From assembly GCA_026989055.1 (NCBI GenBank), contig JALSKC010000017.1:1-64000 (forward strand): a stretch of DNA of 64,000 nt, written 5' to 3'. Origin of the DNA: Paracoccaceae bacterium (lineage in GTDB: Bacteria > Pseudomonadota > Alphaproteobacteria > Rhodobacterales > Rhodobacteraceae). A program made the translations under genes and the position numbers. The notes below the pieces were generated by a model. The model had not been told where the DNA came from. It saw only the letters and a list, made by a program, of their open reading frames with translations, and did no database searches. Of the stretch, positions 16,075 through 24,514 are shown one piece after another; position 1 is the first letter of the stretch, and every line of letters begins with the position of its first letter.

Positions 16075-17103
16075 TCAGCACGGCGCCAGCGCCCAGAAGT
16101 CCAGATCGAGCAGCACTTCGGGCAGGTATCTGCCGTCGGGTCCGCGCAGGGCGAAGGGCGCACCGGTGGTCGCCACAAGGCGCAAGCGCAGCGCCCCGAT
16201 GCCCGGCACCGGGGTTTCCGCCTTGTCGAGCACCTCGGACCAGGCGCGCAACGTGTCCCCGGCGAAACAGGGGTTGGCGTGGCTGCCAGCATTCAGGGCA
16301 ACCAGCGGCTGCGCATTGGCAAGCCCGTTGAAACTGAGCGCCCGCGCCATCGAGATCACATGCCCGCCATAGATCAGCCGCCGCCCGTCGTCGGGCCGCT
16401 GCGTCACGTCGAAATGCACCCGGGCGGTGTTCTGCCACAGCCGGGTGGCCATCATGTGTTCGGCCTCGCTGAGAGTCACCCCGTCAACATGGTCGATCCT
16501 TTCCCCGACCTTGTAATCTCCCCAGCGGTGGCGCTCCCCGGCCCCGGCAAAATCATAGGAGGAGAAATCCAGCCCCGCCGGCACCACGAGATCCCCGGGA
16601 GCCACCGCCGGGGCGAGTTCGGGCACTGCGGTTTCCGGCGCCGCCGCCTGCGGGTCGCGCTTGCGCACCATTACCCAGCGCACATAGCTGAGCACCGCCG
16701 CGCCGTGCTGGTTGAAGCCGGTGGTGCGCAACCAGACGATCCCCGACCTGCCGCCGGAGTTCTGCTTGAGTCCGATGATCTCGCTTTCGGCGCGCAGCGT
16801 GTCGCCGGGCCAGACCGGCGCCAGCCAGCGCCCCTCGGCATAGCCGAGGTTGGCCACCGCGTTCAGCGATATGTCGGGCACCGACTTGCCCAGCACCATG
16901 TGGAAGACGATCAGATCATCCAGCGGCGCGCCGGGCAGGCCGCAGCGGCGGGCGAACTCGTCCGACGAATACAGCACATGCCGCGCCGGATACAGCGCAT
17001 GATACAGCGCCCGTTCGCCCGGTCCCACCGTGCGCGGCACCGCATGGACGATCACCTCGCCCAGGCGGAAATCCTCGAAAAAACGCCCCGTCGTCGCCTT
17101 CAT
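16075..17103 (-). CDS. mch: Mesaconyl-CoA (2-methylfumaryl-CoA) hydratase
   Basis: Hydrates mesaconyl-CoA to beta-methylmalyl-CoA in the ethylmalonyl-CoA pathway. The 342-residue protein is built of two MaoC-type hotdog halves, the first around FEDFRLGEVIVHAVPRTV and the second around YKVGERIDHVDGVTLSEAEH, and the length agrees with characterised Rhodobacter Mch. The ATG at 17103 is chosen; the longer frame would run through the DUF1737 gene. It starts 2 bp after the DUF1737 stop, with GTGAGG before the ATG. Mcl2 upstream on the same strand supports a small ethylmalonyl-CoA operon. Confidence 0.93.
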   Translation of the reverse strand: MKATTGRFFEDFRLGEVIVHAVPRTVGPGERALYHALYPARHVLYSSDEFARRCGLPGAPLDDLIVFHMVLGKSVPDISLNAVANLGYAEGRWLAPVWPGDTLRAESEIIGLKQNSGGRSGIVWLRTTGFNQHGAAVLSYVRWVMVRKRDPQAAAPETAVPELAPAVAPGDLVVPAGLDFSSYDFAGAGERHRWGDYKVGERIDHVDGVTLSEAEHMMATRLWQNTARVHFDVTQRPDDGRRLIYGGHVISMARALSFNGLANAQPLVALNAGSHANPCFAGDTLRAWSEVLDKAETPVPGIGALRLRLVATTGAPFALRGPDGRYLPEVLLDLDFWALAPC

Positions 17104-17105
17104 CC

Positions 17106-17308
17106 TCACAGTTTCCCCAGCTCTGTTTCCGGCGAACGGCCCCCCTCGACCTCTTTCACCACCGCCTGTGCACAACGCATCTTCCCGGTGGCGGCGTCGA
17201 ACCCGCAGGCCGGGCTGCCGCAAGGCGCCCACCCCCGGCCGGGACTTCGCTCACCTTGTGGCAGAAGACCGAAGTGTCGTCTTCGGTCGGCAAGCGACAG
17301 GCTTTCAT
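17106..17308 (-). pseudogene. DUF1737 protein gene with a one-base frameshift
   Basis: The N-terminal half (MKACRLPTEDDTSVFCHKVS) reads from the ATG at 17308, preceded by GGAG; the C-terminal half (GWAPCGSPACGFDAATGKMR onwards, ending ETELGKL) reads in another frame to a stop at 17106. Together they give a complete DUF1737-type protein of about 67 residues. Restoring one base around 17240-17255, in the GC-rich run after VSE, rejoins them. Either a true mutation or a sequencing error in this run. The gene lies 2 bp before mch, where I recall intact DUF1737 genes in relatives. Function unknown. Confidence 0.65.
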
Positions 17309-17326
17309 CTTTCAGACTCCGAATCG

Positions 17327-17875
17327 TCAGGCGCCGAACGGGTTCACGCCCAGCCAGATGTGCAGCGCCGAGATGGCGCCATAGAGCACGATCGTGATCA
17401 CGGCGAGGCGGATGTCGCCCGCGCGCGTGCCCCCGGAAAAGCGCTCGGGCGCGGCTTCGGCCCGGTTGATGAGCGCCATCGAGATCAGCGCCCACAGCCC
17501 CAGCCCGCCGAACAGCACCAGCGAACGCAGGTCGCCGTTGGCGATCAGATGCGCCAGAGCCCAGAGCACCGCGCCCCACAGCATCGGATGGCGCAGCGCG
17601 CCGCGCAGCCGGCTCTTCGAATGCGCCGCCCCCACCAGCGCCAGCGCCGGGATCATCAGCAGGTTGTTCACCCCCTTGCCGGCCGCGCCCAGATCCCACA
17701 GCACGGTGGGGTCGGCCTGCCCGTAGCCCCGCACCATCAGCCAGATCGCCAGCAGCGACAGCAGCGCCACCACCCCCTTGCCGGCCCGGCCCATCCCGGC
17801 CCGCAAGCCGGGCGCCAGCCGCCCGAACCAGTGCGCGACAGCCCAGAGGCCGAGACCCGATATCAGCGTTCCCAT
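17327..17875 (-). CDS. nnrU: NnrU family membrane protein
   Basis: A 182-residue protein with five or six hydrophobic helices, matching the NnrU family first seen near nitric-oxide reductase genes (also related to zeta-carotene isomerase proteins). Landmarks are the N-terminal ISGLGLWAVAHWFGRLAPG and the SRLRGALRHPMLWG segment with its conserved HPM. No denitrification gene is in the window, so a direct role in NO metabolism is not supported. It overlaps the end of the mcl2 gene by 13 bp and probably belongs to the mcl2-mch transcript. Confidence 0.82.
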   Translation of the reverse strand: MGTLISGLGLWAVAHWFGRLAPGLRAGMGRAGKGVVALLSLLAIWLMVRGYGQADPTVLWDLGAAGKGVNNLLMIPALALVGAAHSKSRLRGALRHPMLWGAVLWALAHLIANGDLRSLVLFGGLGLWALISMALINRAEAAPERFSGGTRAGDIRLAVITIVLYGAISALHIWLGVNPFGA

Positions 17876-18735
17876 TCCGATTCCCTTTGCGTTATTGCTT
17901 CCGCCTTCGCCAGCGTGGCCCGGGCATCCGCCACATGCAGGTTTTCCACGATCCGCCCATCGACAACCGCCACCCCCCGGCCGGCGGCCTCGGCCTCCTC
18001 GAAGGCGGCGATCTGACGGCGGGCCAGCGCCACCTCCTCTTCCGACGGCGCGAACAGCTCGTTGGCCGCGGCCAGCTGCGCCGGGTGGATCAGCGTCTTG
18101 CCGTCAAAGCCGAAATCGCGCCCCTGGACGCATTCGGCCCGCAGGCCGGCCTCGTCGCGAAAGGCGTTGTATACCCCGTCGATGCAGATGATCCCGGCCG
18201 CCCGGGCCGCCAGCAGGGCATGCTGCAGAGCCGTCTGCAGCGGCACCCGCCCGGCACCCGCCCGGCAGCCCAGCTCGCGCGCCAGATCGTTCGTGCCGAG
18301 AACGAACCCGGCCAGCTCCGTATGCCCGGCGATCTCCGCGGCCGCCAGCACGCCGCGGGCGGTCTCCACCATCGCCCAGAGCGGGTGCCTGTCGCACAGT
18401 TCCAGCACCGCATCCAGATCGGCCGGCCCGTTGACCTTGGGGATCAGCAACCCGTCGATCCTGGCTTCGCGAAAGGCACGCGCATCATCCGCGCCCCAGG
18501 GCGTGTCAAGCCCGTTGATCCGCACCAGGCAGGCCCTGTCGCCGAAGCCGCCCCGCTCCAGAGCACCGCGCAGCGTTTCGCGCGCCCCCGCCTTGGCTTC
18601 GGGGGCCACCGCATCTTCCAGATCGAAGATGAAACCGTCCGCCGGCAGGGTGCGGGCCTTGTCCAGCGCGCGCCGGCTCGAGGCCGGAACATACAGCAGG
18701 CTGCGCCAGGGCCGGTGAAGCTGTTCCGTCTGCAT
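17863..18735 (-). CDS. mcl2: CitE-like malyl-CoA lyase / (3S)-malyl-CoA thioesterase
   Basis: A 290-residue member of the CitE/HpcH lyase superfamily. FIFDLEDAVAPEAK gives the acidic Mg2+ ligand region; VRINGLDTPWG and the VETARGVLAA motif with its glutamate line the CoA and metal site. The second metal-binding motif FVLGTNDLARELG is present. Rhodobacter has two paralogues: Mcl1, the lyase, and Mcl2, a (3S)-malyl-CoA thioesterase that lies with mch. The short N-terminus and the mch-mdh context favour Mcl2. The ATG at 18735 is preceded by GAAGAG; the longer frame has no supporting homology. The exact activity needs assay. Confidence 0.72.
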   Translation of the reverse strand: MQTEQLHRPWRSLLYVPASSRRALDKARTLPADGFIFDLEDAVAPEAKAGARETLRGALERGGFGDRACLVRINGLDTPWGADDARAFREARIDGLLIPKVNGPADLDAVLELCDRHPLWAMVETARGVLAAAEIAGHTELAGFVLGTNDLARELGCRAGAGRVPLQTALQHALLAARAAGIICIDGVYNAFRDEAGLRAECVQGRDFGFDGKTLIHPAQLAAANELFAPSEEEVALARRQIAAFEEAEAAGRGVAVVDGRIVENLHVADARATLAKAEAITQRESEWER

Positions 18736-20076
<1,341 letters not shown>

Positions 20077-20116
20077 CAGTCGCAGAGGCAGGGAAAACCC
20101 GACTTGCCCCCCGGAA

Positions 20117-20136
20117 GCCCCCGGATCTCCGGGGGC
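20117..20136 (+). terminator. Rho-independent terminator after mdh
   Basis: GCCCCCGG-ATCT-CCGGGGGC, an 8-bp perfect stem, followed by CTTCGTCTTTTT. Placed 40 bp after the mdh stop. Confidence 0.9.
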
Positions 20137-20164
20137 CTTCGTCTTTTTCATGCAGTTGCCTCAC

Positions 20165-20200
20165 GCAGTCAGCGGAGTATCCGCAGTCACCGGAGTATCC
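20165..20200 (+). repeat. 18-bp direct duplication carrying the ribosome site
   Basis: GCAGTCAGCGGAGTATCC followed at once by GCAGTCACCGGAGTATCC, one mismatch. The second copy ends one base before the ATG flank at 20202, so GGAGTAT of copy two is the ribosome-binding site and copy one supplies a spare. Confidence 0.9.
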
Positions 20201-20201
20201 A

Positions 20202-21419
20202 ATGCGTATTCTTTCCGTTCTTGCCGTTGCTCTTGCGCCCACGCTGGCCCTTGCAGGTGCGCAGAACGTTTCAACCGCCATCGCCGAAAAGGGGCTGGCC
20301 GCCACAGAAAGGGATCTGGCAAGCATTGCAGAGCCGTCGCCCGATGATCTGTTCGCACTTGGTGGCGTACGCTTCCTGCGCGGTATCGAGAAAACCATGC
20401 AGATCCGATGGCAGCACAATGCAACGCTCGACGAAGCCGGCAGATTTCCGAACCTGCCCGTGCTGCGTCTGCCGGTGGCCCCGAATCCGGCAGCCAGGCC
20501 GTTTCGCGCAGATCTGATAACCGAAATGTTCGCCACCCTCGGCGCCGACATGGAGCAGAGCCGCGCGGCGCTGGCCGCCATTCCCGAAGGCAGTGATCCG
20601 GCACTGGAAATCAATCTGCGTGATCTGTGGTTTGACGTGAACATGAATGCCAGGCGCGACGAAGGCGAAGACCTGATGATGATCGCCGCAACCTCGGTCC
20701 TGCCCCGCCGGGGCGGTGGCGCCGGGGCAGACATGCAGCCCGATCCCGTGGTGCGTTTCGACACCGCCGATGTCGCCTGGCTTTCGGCCTATACGCATCT
20801 GCTCTCGGGGCTGTCCGAACTGGTGATCGCCTTCGAACCCGCAACGGCCATCCAGGCCGTCATGGACAGCAATGCAAGACTGGCCGACCTGCGCGGCAAC
20901 ATCCCCCCCGGCAATGCCATGGAAATGCAGATGGGGCGGTTCGTGGATCAGTTCGCAATGGTCTATGGCGCGCTGAACCGCAGGCCCGATGCGGCCCACA
21001 CCCGGGCGGCACGCGAGCATTTCCTGGCAATGATCGCCGACAACCTGGTGTTCTGGACGAAACTGGCCGAGGAAACCGACAACGACCGCGAATGGATTCC
21101 CAATGACGATCAGCAGGCAGCACTTGGTTTCGAGGTGCCGCAGGGTGCCGGCGAGGCCTGGCTGGCGGTTCTGAAAGACGGAGAAGACATCCTGAACGGC
21201 AAGCTGCTTGTCCCGTACTGGCGGATTGCGCCGGCGGGCGGCGTGAATGTAAGGAAGATGTTCGATGATCCGCCGGCGGTGGATGTCGTTACCTGGGTTC
21301 AGGGCTCGGGGCTTCTGCCCTATCTCGAGCGCGGCCCGGTTGCCTCGTCCGAAAGCGTGCGGTCATTCGAACGGCTGGTATCGGGCGAAACGGCCCTGTT
21401 CGCCGTGCTTTTCAACTGA
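20202..21419 (+). CDS. Periplasmic protein of unknown function between mdh and sucC
   Basis: A 405-residue exported protein: signal peptide MRILSVLAVALAPTLALAG, cleavage near ALA-GA. The mature part is mainly helical and acidic, without membrane segments or a recognised catalytic motif; it contains repeated EA-rich helices and a DNDREWIPNDDQQ stretch near residue 305. I recall similar proteins beside sucC in Rhodobacterales, but no function is known to me. The ribosome site lies inside an 18-bp tandem duplication. It is separated from sucC by the twin operator, so it may end before the suc promoter. Confidence 0.75.
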   Translation: MRILSVLAVALAPTLALAGAQNVSTAIAEKGLAATERDLASIAEPSPDDLFALGGVRFLRGIEKTMQIRWQHNATLDEAGRFPNLPVLRLPVAPNPAARPFRADLITEMFATLGADMEQSRAALAAIPEGSDPALEINLRDLWFDVNMNARRDEGEDLMMIAATSVLPRRGGGAGADMQPDPVVRFDTADVAWLSAYTHLLSGLSELVIAFEPATAIQAVMDSNARLADLRGNIPPGNAMEMQMGRFVDQFAMVYGALNRRPDAAHTRAAREHFLAMIADNLVFWTKLAEETDNDREWIPNDDQQAALGFEVPQGAGEAWLAVLKDGEDILNGKLLVPYWRIAPAGGVNVRKMFDDPPAVDVVTWVQGSGLLPYLERGPVASSESVRSFERLVSGETALFAVLFN

Positions 21420-21440
21420 TCCGACGAATCCCGCGATGCA

Positions 21441-21471
21441 TGTGATCACGCACCCGCAAGGCGTGATCACA
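21441..21471. promoter_or_regulatory. Twin palindromic operator upstream of sucC
   Basis: TGTGATCACG (21441-21450) and CGTGATCACA (21462-21471), 21 bp start to start, 107-137 bp before the sucC start. Pair, order and spacing are identical to the sdh leader. Three bases after the second box are also shared (TAY in both). Confidence 0.75.
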
Positions 21472-21577
21472 TACATGAGCAACATCGGTCGTTTTCCGGC
21501 GTTTCGGCGAAAATTCATTTGTCTTCCACCTTTTCTCGGGCTTACTGCGCCAGACTGAATCAATACGGGACAGGCTC

Positions 21578-22771
21578 GTGAACATACATGAATATCAGGC
21601 CAAGGCCCTGTTGCGCGAATGCGGCGCGCCGGTTTCCGACGGGCGGGTCGTCATGCGCGCGGAAGACGCCAAGGCGGCGGCCGGCCAGCTCGATGGTCCG
21701 GTCTGGGTGGTCAAGGCGCAGATCCACGCCGGCGGCCGCGGCAAGGGGCACTTCCGGGAAGCCGACGCCGGCGAAAAGGGCGGCGTGCGGGTGTGCCGTT
21801 CGGTCGAGGAAGCCGCCGAAGAAGCCGCCCGGATGCTGGGGCGCACCCTCGTCACCCGGCAGACCGGCCCCGCCGGCAAGCAGGTCAACCGCGTCTATAT
21901 CGAGGAAGGCGCCGACATTTCCCGCGAATTCTACCTCGCCCTGCTGGTGGACCGGCAGAGTGGCCGCGTCTCCTTCGTCTGCTCCACCGAGGGCGGGATG
22001 GACATAGAGGAGGTCGCGGCCGAGACGCCGGACAGGATCCTGTCGTTCAGCGTCGATCCGGCCACCGGCTACCAGGGATTTCACGGCCGGCGCATCGCCT
22101 TCGCCCTCGGGCTCCGGGGGCGGCAGGTCAAGCAATGCGTGTCGCTGATGGGCAGGCTCTACGGGCTGTTCGTCGAAAGGGACTGCGAAATGCTGGAAAT
22201 CAACCCTCTGGTGCTGACCGCCGAGGGCGATCTGCTCTGCCTGGACGCCAAGATGGGCTTTGACGACAACGCGCTCTGGCGCCACCCCGACATCGCCTCC
22301 CTGCGCGACGAAAGCGAGGAAGACCCGAAGGAGCTGGCCGCCTCCAAGTTCGACCTGAACTACATTTCGCTCGATGGCGAGATCGGCTGCATGGTCAACG
22401 GCGCCGGGCTGGCGATGGCGACGATGGACATCATCAAGCTCTACGGCTCGTCCCCTGCCAACTTCCTCGACGTGGGCGGCGGCGCCACCCGCGAAAAGGT
22501 GACCGAGGCGTTCAAGATCATCACCTCCGACCCGAACGTGAAGGGCATCCTGGTCAACATCTTCGGCGGCATCATGCGCTGCGACGTGATCGCCGAAGGG
22601 GTGGTCGCCGCGGTGAAGGAGGTCGGGCTGAAAGTGCCGCTGGTGGTGCGGCTCGAAGGCACCAACGTGGAAAAGGGCAAGGAAATCATCCGCGACTCGG
22701 GCCTCAACGTGATTGCGGCCGATGACCTGGCGGACGCCGCCGAGAAGATCGTCAAGGCGGTGAAGGGGTAG
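21578..22771 (+). CDS. sucC: Succinate-CoA ligase beta subunit
   Basis: ADP-forming succinyl-CoA synthetase beta chain; with SucD it converts succinyl-CoA to succinate with ATP formation. The 397-residue protein has the ATP-grasp N-terminus ([26 protein letters not shown]) and the C-terminal CoA-ligase domain ([16 protein letters not shown]). The start is a GTG at 21578; homology begins exactly there and the nearby ATG at 21588 is out of frame. First gene of the suc-lpd cluster, with the twin TGTGATCACG boxes in its leader. Confidence 0.96.
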   Translation: MNIHEYQAKALLRECGAPVSDGRVVMRAEDAKAAAGQLDGPVWVVKAQIHAGGRGKGHFREADAGEKGGVRVCRSVEEAAEEAARMLGRTLVTRQTGPAGKQVNRVYIEEGADISREFYLALLVDRQSGRVSFVCSTEGGMDIEEVAAETPDRILSFSVDPATGYQGFHGRRIAFALGLRGRQVKQCVSLMGRLYGLFVERDCEMLEINPLVLTAEGDLLCLDAKMGFDDNALWRHPDIASLRDESEEDPKELAASKFDLNYISLDGEIGCMVNGAGLAMATMDIIKLYGSSPANFLDVGGGATREKVTEAFKIITSDPNVKGILVNIFGGIMRCDVIAEGVVAAVKEVGLKVPLVVRLEGTNVEKGKEIIRDSGLNVIAADDLADAAEKIVKAVKG

Positions 22772-22775
22772 GAAC

Positions 22776-23657
22776 ATGGCCATTCTCATCGACGAAAGCA
22801 CCCGCGTCATCTGCCAGGGCTTCACCGGCAGCCAGGGCACCTTCCATTCCGAACAGGCCATCGCCTACGGCACGAAGATGGTCGGCGGCGTGACCCCGGG
22901 CAAGGGCGGGCAGGAGCACCTGGGCCTGCCGGTGTTCGACTCGGTGCACGAAGCGGTGGAAAGGACCGGCGCCGATGCCAGCGTGATCTACGTGCCGCCG
23001 CCCTTCGCCGCCGATTCGATCCTGGAAGCGATCGATGCGGAAATTCCGCTGGTGGTGGCGATCACCGAAGGCATCCCGGTGCTCGACATGATGCGGGTCA
23101 GGCGGGCGCTGGAAGGTTCGCGAACCCGGCTGATCGGCCCGAACTGCCCCGGCGTGATCACACCCGATGCCTGCAAGATCGGCATCATGCCGGGCCACAT
23201 CCACAAGCGTGGCAGCGTCGGGGTGGTCAGCCGCTCGGGCACGCTGACCTACGAGGCGGTCAAGCAGACCACCGACGTCGGGCTGGGCCAGTCCACCTGC
23301 GTCGGCATCGGCGGCGATCCGATCAAGGGCACCGAGTTCATCGACGTGCTGGAGCTGTTCCTCGCCGATGCCGAGACCCAAAGCATCATCATGATCGGCG
23401 AGATCGGCGGCAGCGCCGAGGAAGACGCGGCGCAGTTCCTGCGCGACGAGGCGAAACGGGGCCGCAGGAAGCCGGTTGCCGGTTTCATCGCCGGGCTGAC
23501 GGCGCCGCCGGGGCGGCGGATGGGCCATGCGGGAGCCATCGTCGCCGGAGGCAGGGGGGATGCCGGCAGCAAGATCGAGGCGATGAAGTCGGCGGGCATC
23601 GTCGTCGCCGAAAGCCCGGCGGGGCTGGGACAGGCCGTGCTGAAGGCGATCGGATAG
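22776..23657 (+). CDS. sucD: Succinate-CoA ligase alpha subunit
   Basis: CoA-binding catalytic partner of SucC; 293 residues, normal length. [16 protein letters not shown] near the N-terminus is the CoA-binding Rossmann segment. The active-site histidine that is phosphorylated lies in the [11 protein letters not shown] motif near residue 250. It starts 4 bp after sucC. A CGTGATCACA 10-mer occurs inside the gene at 23153-23162 but is explained by the conserved GVITP coding sequence. Confidence 0.96.
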   Translation: MAILIDESTRVICQGFTGSQGTFHSEQAIAYGTKMVGGVTPGKGGQEHLGLPVFDSVHEAVERTGADASVIYVPPPFAADSILEAIDAEIPLVVAITEGIPVLDMMRVRRALEGSRTRLIGPNCPGVITPDACKIGIMPGHIHKRGSVGVVSRSGTLTYEAVKQTTDVGLGQSTCVGIGGDPIKGTEFIDVLELFLADAETQSIIMIGEIGGSAEEDAAQFLRDEAKRGRRKPVAGFIAGLTAPPGRRMGHAGAIVAGGRGDAGSKIEAMKSAGIVVAESPAGLGQAVLKAIG

Positions 23658-23668
23658 CGGGGGATAAG

Positions 23669-24442
23669 GTGCCGCTCTTCCGGCATAACGGTGCGCTGTA
23701 TCATTTCGCCCACGTCCCCAAGGCTGGCGGGCAGTCGGTCACCCGATATCTCCAGCAGCGATTTGGCCCGCTGGCATTTCTCGACAACGAGCACGGTCTG
23801 CAGCCGCCTGCGACGAGATGGACGCGCGCCTCGCCGCAGCATGTGCCCTGGAAGAACCTGCGCCGCCTGGTTCCCGCCTCCTGGATCGCCGGCAGCTTCG
23901 CCGTGGTCCGTCACCCGGTGGCGCGTTTCGCCAGCGCCTACAACTTCCTGTCGGTCCGGGCCCGGGCGCTCCCCGCCGGGCTGAGCCCCGAAGCCTGGTT
24001 CGAGGAATACATCGCTCTTCGCAGGCGCCTGCCCTTCTTCAACGACGGGCACCTGCTCGCCCAGTGCGAGATCGTCCCGCCGGAGGCCGCGGTTTTCCGC
24101 TTCGAAGACGGGCTGCAGGCGCTCGTGCCCTTTCTCGACCGTCTGGCCGGCGATCGCGCCGGCCCGCGCGAGATCCCGCATGTCAATGCCGCGCTCCGGC
24201 CGGAAAGCGCCGGTTTCGAGGCCCGTCCGCTCGGAGCGGCCTTCGTCCGCAAGCTCGAAATCCACTACAGCGAAGACTTCGCGCGCTTCGGCTATACCCC
24301 GCTGCCGGCAGATTCCTGCCGCGTCTGCATCCCGCGCGAACGTCCCCGGGCGCATGAGCTCCGCCCGCTTGTCCAGCGCTCGCTGCTGGCCCGGCGTGCC
24401 TTTCGTTCCATCGTCGTCAGGACAGGGTGGAGCAAGACATGA
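23669..24442 (+). CDS. Sulfotransferase family 2 protein inside the suc operon
   Basis: A 257-residue protein with the cytosolic/Golgi-type sulfotransferase features: the PAPS 5'-phosphosulfate loop HVPKAGGQSVTRYL near residue 15 and the 3'-phosphate loop FAVVRHPVARFASAYNFL near 77. The acceptor is unknown (a lipid, a polysaccharide or a nodulation-factor-like molecule are possible in the family). It begins with GTG 11 bp after sucD, and its stop overlaps a small frame before sucA, so it is transcribed with central TCA genes. There is no metabolic reason I know for that position. Confidence 0.78.
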   Translation: MPLFRHNGALYHFAHVPKAGGQSVTRYLQQRFGPLAFLDNEHGLQPPATRWTRASPQHVPWKNLRRLVPASWIAGSFAVVRHPVARFASAYNFLSVRARALPAGLSPEAWFEEYIALRRRLPFFNDGHLLAQCEIVPPEAAVFRFEDGLQALVPFLDRLAGDRAGPREIPHVNAALRPESAGFEARPLGAAFVRKLEIHYSEDFARFGYTPLPADSCRVCIPRERPRAHELRPLVQRSLLARRAFRSIVVRTGWSKT

Positions 24443-24507
24443 ACGCCCCCGGAAACATCGCCCCGAACTTCACCCCGCCCCAACCCAGGAGCAGGCAGGA
24501 CGCCTGA
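24439..24507 (+). CDS. Possible 22-codon leader ORF before sucA
   Basis: ATG overlaps the sulfotransferase stop as ATGA and the frame runs 22 codons (MNAPGNIAPNFTPPQPRSRQ and two more) to a TGA 7 bp before sucA. Its end overlaps the sucA ribosome site GAAGGAAGC. It could be a translation-coupling leader; there is no other evidence that it is a gene. Confidence 0.25.
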   Translation: MNAPGNIAPNFTPPQPRSRQDA

Positions 24508-24514
24508 AGGAAGC

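Noticed and set aside
15818-16438. A 206-codon frame in the mch-sdhC gap
   Set aside because: Most of it overlaps mch in another frame and the rest has no ribosome site or family resemblance; the gap is better explained as regulatory.
17393-17402. CGTGATCACG palindrome inside nnrU
   Set aside because: Coding for VIT in the last helix region; single and mid-gene, so probably chance.
23153-23162. CGTGATCACA box inside sucD
   Set aside because: Explained by the conserved coding sequence GVITP of SucD; unpaired and in mid-gene. Kept out of the operator list.
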